A DNA stretch of 64,000 nucleotides, taken from the NCBI GenBank assembly GCA_934693235.1, contig CAKUUY010000008.1:12966-76965 (forward strand), given 5' to 3'. Below are positions 44,119 to 53,014 of the stretch, piece after piece. Under the pieces are notes generated by a model. The model was not told the DNA's origin. It saw nothing but the letters and a program-made list of their open reading frames with translations, and ran no database searches. This DNA is from an uncultured Candidatus Melainabacteria bacterium. Lineage in GTDB: Bacteria; Cyanobacteriota; Vampirovibrionia; Gastranaerophilales; Gastranaerophilaceae. Numbering within the stretch: position 1 is the first letter of the stretch; each line of letters starts with the position of its first letter. The translations under genes and the position numbers were made by a program.

Positions 44119-45088
44119 TGAAAGAGTAAACAAGTTAATAGGAGCGCATGTTTCTCTTGCGCCAATGGCTGGAATTACGGATTATGTTCTTAGAACTCTT
44201 GTGAGACGATATTCACCAGATGCTCTTTTGACAACGGAAATGATAAGTTCTGAATATTTAGCACAAACGTTAAATGGCAGAAGCGGCGTTGAAATTCTTA
44301 AACGTGATGAAGATCACTCTCCGATATCATATCAAATTAGTGGTCACAAACCCCACATGATGCGACAAGCGGCGGAGTTTTTATCTCAATACGCTGATAT
44401 GGTTGATATAAATATGGGATGTCCTGTAAAAAAAGTTGTTGGCGGACAAGATGGTGCAGCGTTGATGAGAAATCCAAAATTAGCAGCTGATTTAGTAAAA
44501 GCAGTAAAAGAAGGTACAACCAAGCCGGTTAGTGTGAAGTTCCGTCTTGGTTATACTGTTGATGAAATGAATTATGTTGAATTTGGGCAAGCTATGCAAG
44601 AAGCCGGAGCTGAATTTATAACGATTCATGGAAGAACTCGCTCTCAAATGTATTCGGGGCATGCAGATTGGGCTAAAATTAAGGCATTGAAAGAAAATGT
44701 AGATATTCCGGTTTTTGCAAACGGGGATATATTGACCGTTGATGATGCGATAGAGTGTCTTGATATTTCAGGAGCAGATGGTGTTGCTGTCGGTCGCGGC
44801 GCAATCGGAGATCCAACTTTAATCGCAAGGATTGCCCATTGTTTAAAAAACGGTGAAAAAAGTCCTGTTCCTTCGTTAGAAGAAAGAATTGAAATGTTAA
44901 AATTTCATCTTGATGAAGAAATAAAGTTGAGAGGTGAAAATGTTGCAATCAAGTTTATGAGAAAGTTTTATCCGTATTATTTGGCTGGATTTAAAAATGC
45001 AAAAGTTTTGCGTTCTCAGTTGGTAATCGAAGAAAGTTATGAAAAAATTATAAATAAGTTAAATAATTTAACTTTTGTTAAAGTATAA
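44108..45088 (+). CDS. tRNA-dihydrouridine synthase (DusB-like)
   Basis: 326 residues, a TIM-barrel flavoprotein reducing specific D-loop uridines in tRNA. LAPMAGITDYVLRTL is the FMN-binding start, and DINMGCPVKKVVGGQDGAALM contains the catalytic cysteine. TIHGRTRSQMYSGHADW and ANGDILTVDDAIECL with GVAVGRGAIGDP are the phosphate-binding strands. RKFYPYYLAGFKNAKVLR is the RNA-contacting helical tail. ATG 44108 overlaps the upstream stop by 11 bases; a GTG at 44093 would lengthen it by five residues. Coupled to the TPR gene. Confidence 0.93.
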   Translation: MSNNERVNKLIGAHVSLAPMAGITDYVLRTLVRRYSPDALLTTEMISSEYLAQTLNGRSGVEILKRDEDHSPISYQISGHKPHMMRQAAEFLSQYADMVDINMGCPVKKVVGGQDGAALMRNPKLAADLVKAVKEGTTKPVSVKFRLGYTVDEMNYVEFGQAMQEAGAEFITIHGRTRSQMYSGHADWAKIKALKENVDIPVFANGDILTVDDAIECLDISGADGVAVGRGAIGDPTLIARIAHCLKNGEKSPVPSLEERIEMLKFHLDEEIKLRGENVAIKFMRKFYPYYLAGFKNAKVLRSQLVIEESYEKIINKLNNLTFVKV

Positions 45089-45150
45089 ATAAAAAATATA
45101 GCAAAAATTTTTGTTTACAAGTGTTAAGTTCTTTGCAAAGGAGAATAATT

Positions 45151-45528
45151 ATGGCAGTTGGAATAAATGCCCCTAAATTAATAGCTTCAAAGGTTCAAGA
45201 GTTTAGATCTGTTAATGTTAAAGGTTTACGTTTAATAAATCAAAATTTTCATCCGCAAAGTGGTAATTATCCGATTATATCTTCAAGCAAGATATTGGAT
45301 GGTAATAGTGTAAATTCAGAATATTCAATCAAAAAATTTGCAGATGGTACAAGACTTGAAGTGTATAGGATGAAAGATGCAGTCTTGAAGTTTGTTAAAA
45401 ATAAATTTGGAGAAATAAAGGCTTTTAAATACAGAGGTACTGGAGAAAAAGCGGATATTCCGCGCGAAAATATTATTGAAAATACAAAATTATCTTTTGC
45501 TGCAAAAATTAGAAGATTTTTTGATTAA
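45151..45528 (+). CDS. Small hypothetical protein
   Basis: 125 residues from ATG 45151, chosen because AAAGGAGAA lies six bases before it, the same leader style as the gene at 16640. The protein starts MAVGINAPKLIASKVQEFRS and has a basic C-terminus (KLSFAAKIRRFF). The centre (YSIKKFADGTRLEVYRMKD) looks like a small beta domain. No signal peptide or membrane helix. I do not recognise it. Confidence 0.62.
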   Translation: MAVGINAPKLIASKVQEFRSVNVKGLRLINQNFHPQSGNYPIISSSKILDGNSVNSEYSIKKFADGTRLEVYRMKDAVLKFVKNKFGEIKAFKYRGTGEKADIPRENIIENTKLSFAAKIRRFFD

Positions 45529-45554
45529 TTCCGGATAGTTCATAAATGATTTAT

Positions 45555-45583
45555 AGAAAAAGCCCGAGGGGGGGCCTCGGGCA
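45555..45583 (-). terminator. Terminator of argS (reverse strand)
   Basis: GCCCGAGG and CCTCGGGC flank a G-rich loop. On the reverse strand it is followed by TTTTTC, so it acts leftward; the plus side lacks a T-run. Confidence 0.88.
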
Positions 45584-45622
45584 GAAATTTGAGTTATTTA
45601 TGAAATTGAACTTATATGTTTA

Positions 45623-47365
45623 CTACATCCTTTCTGGTGCGCTTACTGCAAGAATATCTTCTAATGCATTATGTAGTACTGTTTTGGTTGCCCAAACAAG
45701 TGAAATTCTTGCTTTCATCATTTCTTTGTCATTAGAAATTACTCTATTAGCATTATAGAACGAATGGAATTCACTTGCAAGTTCTTGAACATATCTACAT
45801 ATTGTGTATACTTGTCGAGTTTCTGCAGAATTTTTTATTACAGATTTGTATTCCTCAAGTTTCAAGATAAGTTTTCTTGCTGTGTCTAATGTCGGCAATA
45901 CTATTTCTGGTTTAAAATTAGAGATTAGAGAATTTAATTCTTCTTCTCTCATTGGTGCCGGAGATTTTTCACCTGTTTCTGTGTTTAATTTTTCAGAAAT
46001 AAGGTGTCTAAGAATAGAACATGCTCTGGCATGGGCATATTGAACATAAAATACTGGATTTTCATCTGTATTTGTTTTTGCAAGCTCAATGTCAAAATCA
46101 AGAGTTGTATCAATATTTCTCATTGACATCCAAAAACGAGTTGCATCAACGCCTACTTCGTCAATCAAGTCTTCCAAAGTAACCATGTTCTTACGTTTAC
46201 CCATTCTTACTTCGTTTCCGTTAACAACAAGGTTAACCAACTGGCCTAACAAAACTTCTAATTTATTTGGGTCATAACCTAAAGCTTCAATAGAAGCTTT
46301 AACTCGAGCAACATAACCATGGTGATCTGCGCCCCAAATGTTAATCATTCTATCAAAACCGCGTTGAAGTTTGTCGATATGATAAGCTATGTCGGCAGTC
46401 AAATATGTATTTGAACCATCTGCTTTTTTGATTACTCTATCTTGATCATCGCCATAATCAGAGGATTTAAACCAATCTGCACCGTCTTTTTGGTAAATTT
46501 TTCCGCTTGCTTTCAGTTTATTTACGCATTCTTCGACTTTGCCTGATTTGTGTAAAGTAAGCTCTGAGTAAAAATTGTCAAAGTGAACTTTGAAATTATC
46601 TAACAATTCTCTTTGTACTTTTTCTTCGTATGCTTTTGCAAAGTCACAAATTTGTTTGAATGTTTCATCAGCTAAGTGGGTAAATGTTTCAAGAGTTGTT
46701 TCAGGATAAGTTTCAAGATATTTTTTAGCTACAGGAATTAAATAATCTCCAGGGTAGAAATTTTTTCTTTCAACTTCGTCTGTTGGAAAATCGATATCAG
46801 AACCAAGTTCTTGTTTAATTCTGATTTCTAAAGAATGCCCCAGTTTCTGGATTTGTGAACCGGCATCATTGATATAAAATTCTTGATAAACATCGTGTCC
46901 GTAAAATTTTAATAAGTTTGCCAAAACAGAACCCATTGCAGCCCAGCGACCGTGACCGATGTGGAACGGTCCCGTAGGATTTGCTGAAACGTATTCAAGA
47001 ATTATTTTTTCTGTCTTTACATTTTGAGGTTTCCCAAATTCTTTGGGATTGGTAAAAATTTCATCAACTAAGTTTGAAAGAATTGTTTTACCTGTTTTGA
47101 AGTTAATAAACCCTGCAACAACAGAATAATCATTGTCTTCTTGGTCGATAAATTCAACTATTGCATTGGCAATTTGAGGGGGAGCAATTCTTGCAAAACG
47201 AGCTAACGAAGATACATTTACTGCATAGTCACCAAAATCTGCATTTTTAGGTCGTTCTACAGACAAGCTTCCTTTTGTATATTCTGACATTGAGCCGAGT
47301 TTGTTTGCTTCAATGGCTTTTTCGATAGCATTTTCAACTTTTTCTATAAAATAATCTTTAATCAT
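45623..47365 (-). CDS. argS: Arginyl-tRNA synthetase
   Basis: 580 residues from ATG 47365, with AGGAG seven bases upstream; a frame extension to 47446 has no support. The N-terminal Add-1 domain is present (residues ~1-110). SANPTGPFHIGHGRWAAMG is the HIGH-type catalytic motif, and VRMGKRKNMVTLEDLIDEVG stands in the KMSKS position. The C-terminal anticodon-binding domain ends LEDILAVSAPERM, the usual ArgRS terminus. It charges tRNA-Arg, including the two isoacceptors in this window. Confidence 0.95.
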   Translation of the reverse strand: MIKDYFIEKVENAIEKAIEANKLGSMSEYTKGSLSVERPKNADFGDYAVNVSSLARFARIAPPQIANAIVEFIDQEDNDYSVVAGFINFKTGKTILSNLVDEIFTNPKEFGKPQNVKTEKIILEYVSANPTGPFHIGHGRWAAMGSVLANLLKFYGHDVYQEFYINDAGSQIQKLGHSLEIRIKQELGSDIDFPTDEVERKNFYPGDYLIPVAKKYLETYPETTLETFTHLADETFKQICDFAKAYEEKVQRELLDNFKVHFDNFYSELTLHKSGKVEECVNKLKASGKIYQKDGADWFKSSDYGDDQDRVIKKADGSNTYLTADIAYHIDKLQRGFDRMINIWGADHHGYVARVKASIEALGYDPNKLEVLLGQLVNLVVNGNEVRMGKRKNMVTLEDLIDEVGVDATRFWMSMRNIDTTLDFDIELAKTNTDENPVFYVQYAHARACSILRHLISEKLNTETGEKSPAPMREEELNSLISNFKPEIVLPTLDTARKLILKLEEYKSVIKNSAETRQVYTICRYVQELASEFHSFYNANRVISNDKEMMKARISLVWATKTVLHNALEDILAVSAPERM

Positions 47366-47482
47366 TTTTTTCTCCTGTAGATTCATTCTAGCATGGACAA
47401 AGATAAAAGCAAAAATGAAAAATAATCTTTTTTGTTTGTTATTCACTCAAATAAATGATTTTATTATCAAAAATGTTTGTAA

Positions 47483-47488
47483 TATAAT
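47483..47488 (+). promoter_or_regulatory. -10 element of mgtE
   Basis: TATAAT at 47483-47488 ends exactly six bases before the ATG at 47495, predicting a leaderless transcript. No M-box riboswitch could fit in such a leader. Confidence 0.5.
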
Positions 47489-47494
47489 ATCATT

Positions 47495-48862
47495 ATGATG
47501 AACGTTCAAAACATTGTAGATAGAATACGCGAAATCATTGACGATGAAACTTTAGATCAACTTAAAGAAGAGTTGAACAGTTATCACGTTGCGGATTTGG
47601 CTGATATTTTTCAGGCTTTGAAATCTGAAGAAAGATTGCAGTGTTTTAAACTATTAGAAATCGATAAAGCTGCTGATTTAATGGAATATTTGCCTCCTCA
47701 AATGCAGGTTGAATTGTTAGGAGATGTTGATCAAAATTTTGCATCTCAAATTATCACTCGATTGCCTCACGATGCTGCGGCTGACGTATTGGGGGATATG
47801 GAGGAAGATGAAAGTGAGACCTATTTAGACAAATTACCTCATAAGTTTTCAGAAGAAGTAAGAGAGCTGTTGACCTACAATGAAGATACTGCGGGTGGTA
47901 TTATGAACCCTGTTGTTCTTACTGTTAATTGTGATATGAGTGTTCAAGATGTCTTAAATCACATCCGAATTAAGGCAGAAGAAGACAATATGGAACTTTA
48001 TTATGTCTATGTTGTAGACAAACAAAATCACCTCTTGGGCGTTGTTTCACTGAGAAAACTTTTGACTTCTCCAATTAACCAAAAAGTGGAAGATATAATG
48101 ATTTCTGACATTGTTAAACTTCATGTTGACGATTACAGCGACTACATAATTGATGAATTTATGAAATACCAATATAATGCTTTGCCTGTTGTTGATTTGT
48201 ATAATAGGTTAAAAGGTATGATTACTTGGGATGATGTTCATGATTTGTTTGAAGAAGAAACAACAGAAGAAATTTACCAATCATCTGGTATTTCGACTGA
48301 GGTTGTTGATGAAGATGAAATACTATCAGGTAATATTTTTCGTTCTATTATGGCGCGAACCCCTTGGTTATTTATTACTTTAATCGGAGAATTTATTGCG
48401 GTAAATGTTGGAAATCATTTTGACCATACGTTGCAAGCTTTACCAATAATCGCGATTTTTATGCCTCTGTTGGCTGGTTTAGGTGGTAACATCGGAACTC
48501 AGAGTATTACTTTGATGGTTCGAGGGTTGTCAACAGGACAAATTACCGTTTCATCAGCTGTTCATCATATTTTAAGAGAGGCTTGCATTGGGTTATTTAT
48601 TGGTACAATTTTTGGAGTACTTGTTACTCTTGTTTGTTGGGGATGGCAACATAGTAAAGCTTTAGGGGCTGTTGTTGGTTTGGCTATGGCAATAAATATG
48701 ACAATAGCTACTATTATTGGTACATTTACACCGTTTGCTCTAAAAGCAATGAAAGTAGATCCGGCTGTCGCTTCCGGTCCCGTAATTGCGACAACTATTG
48801 ATGTTTTAGGGTTGGCAATATATTTTACGTTAGTGTCAACTTTCTTAATTAAAGTTATTTAA
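47495..48862 (+). CDS. mgtE: Magnesium transporter MgtE
   Basis: 455 residues. Residues 1-130 form the helical N domain (ELNSYHVADLADIFQALK, YLPPQMQVELLGD). Residues ~135-255 hold two CBS domains (AGGIMNPVVLTVNCDMSVQD; VEDIMISDIVKL) that sense Mg2+. Five membrane helices lie between ~290 and 455, with the pore segment PLLAGLGGNIGTQSITLMVRG. MgtE is a gated Mg2+ channel of the inner membrane. ATG at 47495 is followed at once by a second ATG. It precedes the LCP gene by 13 bases. Confidence 0.95.
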   Translation: MMNVQNIVDRIREIIDDETLDQLKEELNSYHVADLADIFQALKSEERLQCFKLLEIDKAADLMEYLPPQMQVELLGDVDQNFASQIITRLPHDAAADVLGDMEEDESETYLDKLPHKFSEEVRELLTYNEDTAGGIMNPVVLTVNCDMSVQDVLNHIRIKAEEDNMELYYVYVVDKQNHLLGVVSLRKLLTSPINQKVEDIMISDIVKLHVDDYSDYIIDEFMKYQYNALPVVDLYNRLKGMITWDDVHDLFEEETTEEIYQSSGISTEVVDEDEILSGNIFRSIMARTPWLFITLIGEFIAVNVGNHFDHTLQALPIIAIFMPLLAGLGGNIGTQSITLMVRGLSTGQITVSSAVHHILREACIGLFIGTIFGVLVTLVCWGWQHSKALGAVVGLAMAINMTIATIIGTFTPFALKAMKVDPAVASGPVIATTIDVLGLAIYFTLVSTFLIKVI

Positions 48863-48875
48863 AAAAGGTAAAGAT

Positions 48876-50207
48876 ATGACAAATCAAACACAGAGAAGAA
48901 GAGAATATAGAACACGTAATTTTGTAAAAAGAGCTAAACAGCAGCAAAGAGAAGAACGTTCTTCTTTTGCTAAGGTTTTTATTGGAATGATTATTGTATT
49001 TATTGGTGTAATTTTAAGTATTTTTATTATGGCTGATAATGAAAACTTTTTAGAAAATCATTTTGGCGAAGATTCCTTTATTACAAAATTATTCCAAAAA
49101 CTTACATTAAGTAATCATAACAAGGAGCATGCGGATTTTGCTTTGCCTTTTGGATTAAGAAGACAAAACATTCTTTTCTTAGGTGTTGATGCTAGTGGAA
49201 ATCCAAATGATTTGTGGACAGGGACAAGAACAGATACAATTATTTTAGTAAATGTTGATCCGAGAACCAAGTCAGTAAATGCTCTATCAATTCCACGTGA
49301 TAGTAAAGTTTATCTTCCGGGGGATAAAGGTGTTAATAAAATTAATGCAGCCCACGCTCTTGGTGGTATTGAGATGACAAAACGAACAATTGAAGATACA
49401 TTGGGCGTTCATATTGATAGATATATTATGGTTCATGATGACGCAGTAAAAGAAATCGTAAACGCAATGGATGGTTTGGATGTTTATGTTGAAAAACCTA
49501 TGCATTATAATGATAATGCAGGTCATCTGCACATTAATTTCAATAAGGGTGATCATCATTTAGATGGTCAACAAGCTGTGGAATATTTAAGGTTTAGACA
49601 TGATGCATTGGGAGATATTGGTAGAACTCAACGTCAACAGTGGCTATTGAGAAGTCTTTTGACCAAAATGAAACAACCATCTACAATTACCAAAATCCCT
49701 GATATTATTTCAGTTGCTAAAAAATATGTAAAAACAGATATGTCATTTTATGAAATGAGTCAGTATGCAGCACTTACAAAACATATTGATATGGATAAAA
49801 TAGAAGTGGCTATGCTTCCTGGAGCTCCAAATCAAAAAGGTTATATCAGTTATTGGATTTTGGATCCTGAAAAAACTCAAGAAGTTGTAAATAGAGTAAT
49901 TTATAGAGATAATCGAGGAGCTTTTGATGAATCAATTCCGGTTACAGCAAGTGTTTTGTCTGCAGACAGAACAAAAGGAAATCAAATGGCCGAAAATTTA
50001 AGAGCAGCCGGAATTGATGTAAAATGTACGGGGCATACTTCTCGTGCGCATTCTCAATTTGTCGCTCACTCAAGTAAAATAACAAATGACTATTACAATC
50101 ATTTGACTAAAAAGAATGAAGCATTTGGAGGTTTGCAGTTCGTTTATGATCCTGTTAATTACCAATGTGGAGAAACAGATTTTACAATTATTTTGTCGGG
50201 GAATTAA
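48876..50207 (+). CDS. LytR-CpsA-Psr family protein with LytR_C domain
   Basis: 443 residues. A basic N-terminus is followed by one membrane helix (VFIGMIIVFIGVILSIFIM, ~residues 34-52). The LCP catalytic domain (~90-320) shows ILFLGVDASG, RTDTIILVNVDP, LSIPRDSKVYLPG, KINAAHALGG and YLRFRHDALGDIGRTQRQQ, including the conserved arginines that bind polyprenyl pyrophosphate. The last ~110 residues match LytR_C. LCP proteins ligate polyprenyl-linked glycans to peptidoglycan, and they also occur in Cyanobacteria. With the galactofuranose operon nearby, cell-wall glycan attachment is a reasonable guess. SD AAAAGG precedes the ATG. Confidence 0.92.
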   Translation: MTNQTQRRREYRTRNFVKRAKQQQREERSSFAKVFIGMIIVFIGVILSIFIMADNENFLENHFGEDSFITKLFQKLTLSNHNKEHADFALPFGLRRQNILFLGVDASGNPNDLWTGTRTDTIILVNVDPRTKSVNALSIPRDSKVYLPGDKGVNKINAAHALGGIEMTKRTIEDTLGVHIDRYIMVHDDAVKEIVNAMDGLDVYVEKPMHYNDNAGHLHINFNKGDHHLDGQQAVEYLRFRHDALGDIGRTQRQQWLLRSLLTKMKQPSTITKIPDIISVAKKYVKTDMSFYEMSQYAALTKHIDMDKIEVAMLPGAPNQKGYISYWILDPEKTQEVVNRVIYRDNRGAFDESIPVTASVLSADRTKGNQMAENLRAAGIDVKCTGHTSRAHSQFVAHSSKITNDYYNHLTKKNEAFGGLQFVYDPVNYQCGETDFTIILSGN

Positions 50208-50219
50208 TTCTTCGATTTT

Positions 50220-50293
50220 GTGCTTGTAGCTCAGTTGAATAGAGCGTCGCCCTCCGAAGGCGAAGGTCATGGGTTTGACTCCCATCAAGCACA
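50220..50293 (+). tRNA. tRNA-Arg, anticodon CCG
   Basis: A 74-base cloverleaf, 12 bases after the LCP stop. The acceptor stem is GTGCTTG/CAAGCAC, the D stem GCTC/GAGC, and the anticodon stem TCGCC/GGCGA with loop CTCCGAA gives CCG. The T arm is ATGGG-TTTGACT-CCCAT, with discriminator A. No encoded CCA. Probably co-transcribed with the LCP gene. Confidence 0.95.
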
Positions 50294-50295
50294 AT

Positions 50296-51168
50296 TTATT
50301 TGGCTTTCCCTTTGCAAATCTTGATTTTAAAACCTAAAATGTTTATCTGTTTGTATTTTTTGCCGTTATAATGTCTGTTTTGAACAGAAAAAATTTTGCT
50401 TAGAAAAATATTGAATTTGAAATAAAAGAAATACTTAGGATTTTCTACAGTGTGAACGGTATAACCTTGTAACTCGGTAATTCTACCAAACACCCTTTCT
50501 AAAACATGTGCAAGTGTACCTGTTCCGTTTGTTTGTTGTTGACCGATAAAATCTTCTTCTTTTAAATTCAGAGCTAAAATCTGTTTTAAAATGTTTGCAC
50601 GTATTATGAACATTGTACCGCTGATAAATGCACCTTTAGTAAGATTGAGGTTATATTTTTCACAAAACTCCCAGAATAAATCGTTTTCTTCTGCACTGTT
50701 CCCGGTCATTGTTGACATAACTTCATTAGCACCTACTATGCCGATATTTGGATTATTTTCAAACAATAGTAGATTTTGTTTAAAACGTTTTGGGGACTCT
50801 AAAAGAGAGTCGACAAGAACATTTCGCCAGATGTAATTATGGTATTGGCGTCCGTTTTTGGTATGGATTTTTAAGACATAATCATAATTATCTAAATCAA
50901 CTTGTTTTAAAACTTGGATAAATGGCCACACGTCATAACCAATATTGTTAACTTTGATAAATTTCGTGTTAGGCTTGAAAGATTTAATCTTTCTTTTAAT
51001 TTTTTCATTATCATTACAAACAGTAACAACTAAATCCCACTTACAACTATTTATGTTTTTAAGTTTTTTTAGCATGTAGCTTAATTGCTTAGGGTAATAC
51101 ATGTGCAAATGTACCAAGATATTAGGTTCTTTAGTTTGGTTATTATGAGTTTCTTTGTTGTTGTTCAT
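50296..51168 (-). CDS. RgpF-like (rhamnan synthesis F) glycosyltransferase
   Basis: 290 residues from ATG 51168, with AGGAAA before it. NILVHLHMYYPKQLSYMLKK, NNIGYDVWPFIQVLKQVDL, YVLKIHTKNGR and KGAFISGTMFIIRANIL are the blocks of the rhamnan-synthesis F family, which works in cell-wall rhamnose-polymer or O-antigen assembly. The tail (KQINILGFKIKICKGK) resembles the C-terminus of the DUF4422 protein at 37733. It lies apart from the main glycan operon and converges on tRNA-Arg two bases away. Sugar specificity is unknown. Confidence 0.85.
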   Translation of the reverse strand: MNNNKETHNNQTKEPNILVHLHMYYPKQLSYMLKKLKNINSCKWDLVVTVCNDNEKIKRKIKSFKPNTKFIKVNNIGYDVWPFIQVLKQVDLDNYDYVLKIHTKNGRQYHNYIWRNVLVDSLLESPKRFKQNLLLFENNPNIGIVGANEVMSTMTGNSAEENDLFWEFCEKYNLNLTKGAFISGTMFIIRANILKQILALNLKEEDFIGQQQTNGTGTLAHVLERVFGRITELQGYTVHTVENPKYFFYFKFNIFLSKIFSVQNRHYNGKKYKQINILGFKIKICKGKAK

Positions 51169-51220
51169 TTTATTTTCCTGCAATACAAACATGAAAAACT
51201 TAGTTTTTCTTTTAATTTTT

Positions 51221-51838
51221 TTAATAATTCATTATCCAGTTGTTTTGTTGTAATCGGTCTAGACATCCAGCACCAAAAGAATCACCGGTGCAGCTCTCAA
51301 CACCAGCTGCAACAGCATTGTCATGAATTTTTCCATCAGGTCTTAACGAAACGTGGAACATGTCTCGACCTCCGACGTTCGGTCCTTCAGAACCGTTAAC
51401 ATCAATATATAAATCATATGTTACGCTATTTGCTGATTTTGTCGGACAAATAGCTACAGAGTTTGATAACAAGTATGATTCGCTTGCACAGTTAAGGGCT
51501 GTTGACGTTCCGCTAATTGAAAGGTAACTTTGATCTGCAAAACAACCGGAAGCACTTCCTTGAGCGCAAGTTCGTGTTACTTTGAAGTGTTCTCTTAAAA
51601 AAGCGGTAAATCCAGCTTGAGTTTTTATATTTGTTGCTGACATATTTGATTTACCTTCTTCTGTTATCAACAAATCAACTTGAGTTTCAAGATCTAAAAC
51701 AGCTTTTCTTGCTTGGATGGATAATGCTTTTTGTTGATAATTATTCATAAGAGTCGGAACTGTTAGTGCCGAAATAACTCCAATTACACCCATTGTGATT
51801 AATACTTCGGTAAGTGTAAAACCTCTTTTTTTATTCAT
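51221..51838 (-). CDS. Prepilin-like protein (pseudopilin)
   Basis: 205 residues with a canonical short prepilin leader: MNKKRG then FTLTEVLITMGVIGVISAL, cleaved after Gly by a PilD-type peptidase and methylated on Phe. Glu5 of the mature pilin is present. The soluble domain contains cysteines (CAQGSASGC, CTGDSFGAGC) that may form disulfides and LYIDVNGSEGPNVGGRDMF, the motif shared with three other pilin-like proteins of the window. It is 16 bases downstream of a second pseudopilin gene, so they form an operon. Minor pilin of a type IV or type II-like system is the likely role. Confidence 0.85.
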   Translation of the reverse strand: MNKKRGFTLTEVLITMGVIGVISALTVPTLMNNYQQKALSIQARKAVLDLETQVDLLITEEGKSNMSATNIKTQAGFTAFLREHFKVTRTCAQGSASGCFADQSYLSISGTSTALNCASESYLLSNSVAICPTKSANSVTYDLYIDVNGSEGPNVGGRDMFHVSLRPDGKIHDNAVAAGVESCTGDSFGAGCLDRLQQNNWIMNY

Positions 51839-51854
51839 TAATTATTCCTTTCAA

Positions 51855-52529
51855 TTAGTAGTTCATTTTCCAATTATCATTATATATTCTTGAGAAGCAA
51901 CCGCTACCATCTGTAGAGGTTAGACAATCATCAATGAGGGTCGTTCTTGTTGCTTCTTTAACGTCATTTAGTAAAGTAGGATCGACCTCGTCAACAGTGA
52001 AATCTTCAAAAATAAATAGTCTGAACAAGTCTCTTCCTGAAATATTTGGTATTTCAGTGCCGTTTGTATCTATATAAACAGTTGCAGGATTAAGCCCCCC
52101 ATCCTCATCTTCGTTTGATGGGATAATGCATATTGCTGCTCCGCTGGCAACTGTAACGCTGTAACCTGCGCAAGAAAAGTTAACAGTTGTTGCCGGATCG
52201 TCAGTGCTGCTATATGCTGCTGCAAAGCAAGGTTGCGCTGTTGCTCCGCAATCAAGTTTTACGTTGTAATATCTTCTTAAAAAGTTTCCGGCATCGGCAT
52301 TTGTTCTTGCCAGAATAGATCTGCGTAATCCGCCATAGATATTCTCTGTCTGCAACGATGATAAATTTTCATCAAGCTCTACATAATTTTTTTGAAGCAT
52401 TGTCAAAAAAGCTTGTTTTTGGGAATGATTTGTGACAACCGGCACAGTAATAGCCGCAATTATGCCAACAACAGCCATTGATATCATTACTTCTGTTAAT
52501 GAAAAACCTGAAAATATCTTACTCTTCAT
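51855..52529 (-). CDS. Prepilin-like protein (pseudopilin)
   Basis: 224 residues. Leader MKSKIFSG precedes FSLTEVMISMAVVGIIAAI, a standard type III signal. The mature domain has a cysteine cluster (CGATAQPCF; CLTSTDGSGCF) and TVYIDTNGTEIPNISGRDLF, the common motif. It ends RIYNDNWKMNY, while the next gene ends QQNNWIMNY. That shows the two are duplicates with a conserved terminus, and the 12768 gene has a similar GWKIKSDYPW end. First gene of a two-gene unit. Confidence 0.85.
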   Translation of the reverse strand: MKSKIFSGFSLTEVMISMAVVGIIAAITVPVVTNHSQKQAFLTMLQKNYVELDENLSSLQTENIYGGLRRSILARTNADAGNFLRRYYNVKLDCGATAQPCFAAAYSSTDDPATTVNFSCAGYSVTVASGAAICIIPSNEDEDGGLNPATVYIDTNGTEIPNISGRDLFRLFIFEDFTVDEVDPTLLNDVKEATRTTLIDDCLTSTDGSGCFSRIYNDNWKMNY

Positions 52530-52620
52530 ACAATCTCTACTTTAAGTAATCCTCACTTTTGATTATAACGTGTTTCCCGTAGATTGTCAATTGTAAGTCT
52601 CTGAAAATAAAGACAGTTTT

Positions 52621-52854
52621 TTAAACTTCAATAAATAAGCGTTGTCCTACAATATTTTGCTTCCCATTGTAATATCCGGCAAAATATCCACCTCTGACAG
52701 GTGCATTTTTTGCATAAGCATTCAAACTATGTCCGTTATAGTTTACGAACGGATTGTTACTATAAGGGTTTGTTGATGTGCTCCTAACCGGAGTCGCAAT
52801 TTGTGTCGTTTGCGGAACAAACATTTGTGATAATAAATTTACAATACCTGCCAT
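52621..52854 (-). CDS. Small hypothetical protein, 77 residues
   Basis: Starts MAGIVNLLSQMFVPQ and is rich in Asn, Tyr, Gly and Pro (NPYSNNPFVNYNGHSLNAYA), so probably disordered or a surface/assembly tag. GAGGTAGA precedes the ATG. The first residues and the leader resemble the partial protein at 1-416. It could encode a structural component; function unknown. A promoter is likely in the AT-rich 52855-52960. Confidence 0.6.
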   Translation of the reverse strand: MAGIVNLLSQMFVPQTTQIATPVRSTSTNPYSNNPFVNYNGHSLNAYAKNAPVRGGYFAGYYNGKQNIVGQRLFIEV

Positions 52855-52965
52855 TTCTACCTCACTTACAATAAAAAATTAATTATAATTTTTTATTTGT
52901 CACTATTGTATCACAATTTATTTTCTTTTTTTTAATAAATCTTAATAAAATCGATTATTTGTATG

Positions 52966-52998
52966 AAAAAAGAGGAAGAAAATTTTCTTCCTCTTTTA
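52966..52998. terminator. Terminator downstream of glmS
   Basis: Long palindrome AAAGAGGAAGAAAA / TTTTCTTCCTCTTT with T-runs on both sides. It ends glmS on the reverse strand. Confidence 0.9.
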
Positions 52999-53014
52999 AA
53001 TTTTGAATTTTTTT

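Noticed and set aside
47390..47494. M-box magnesium riboswitch before mgtE
   Set aside because: The -10 element lies six bases before the start, and no structured leader is present.
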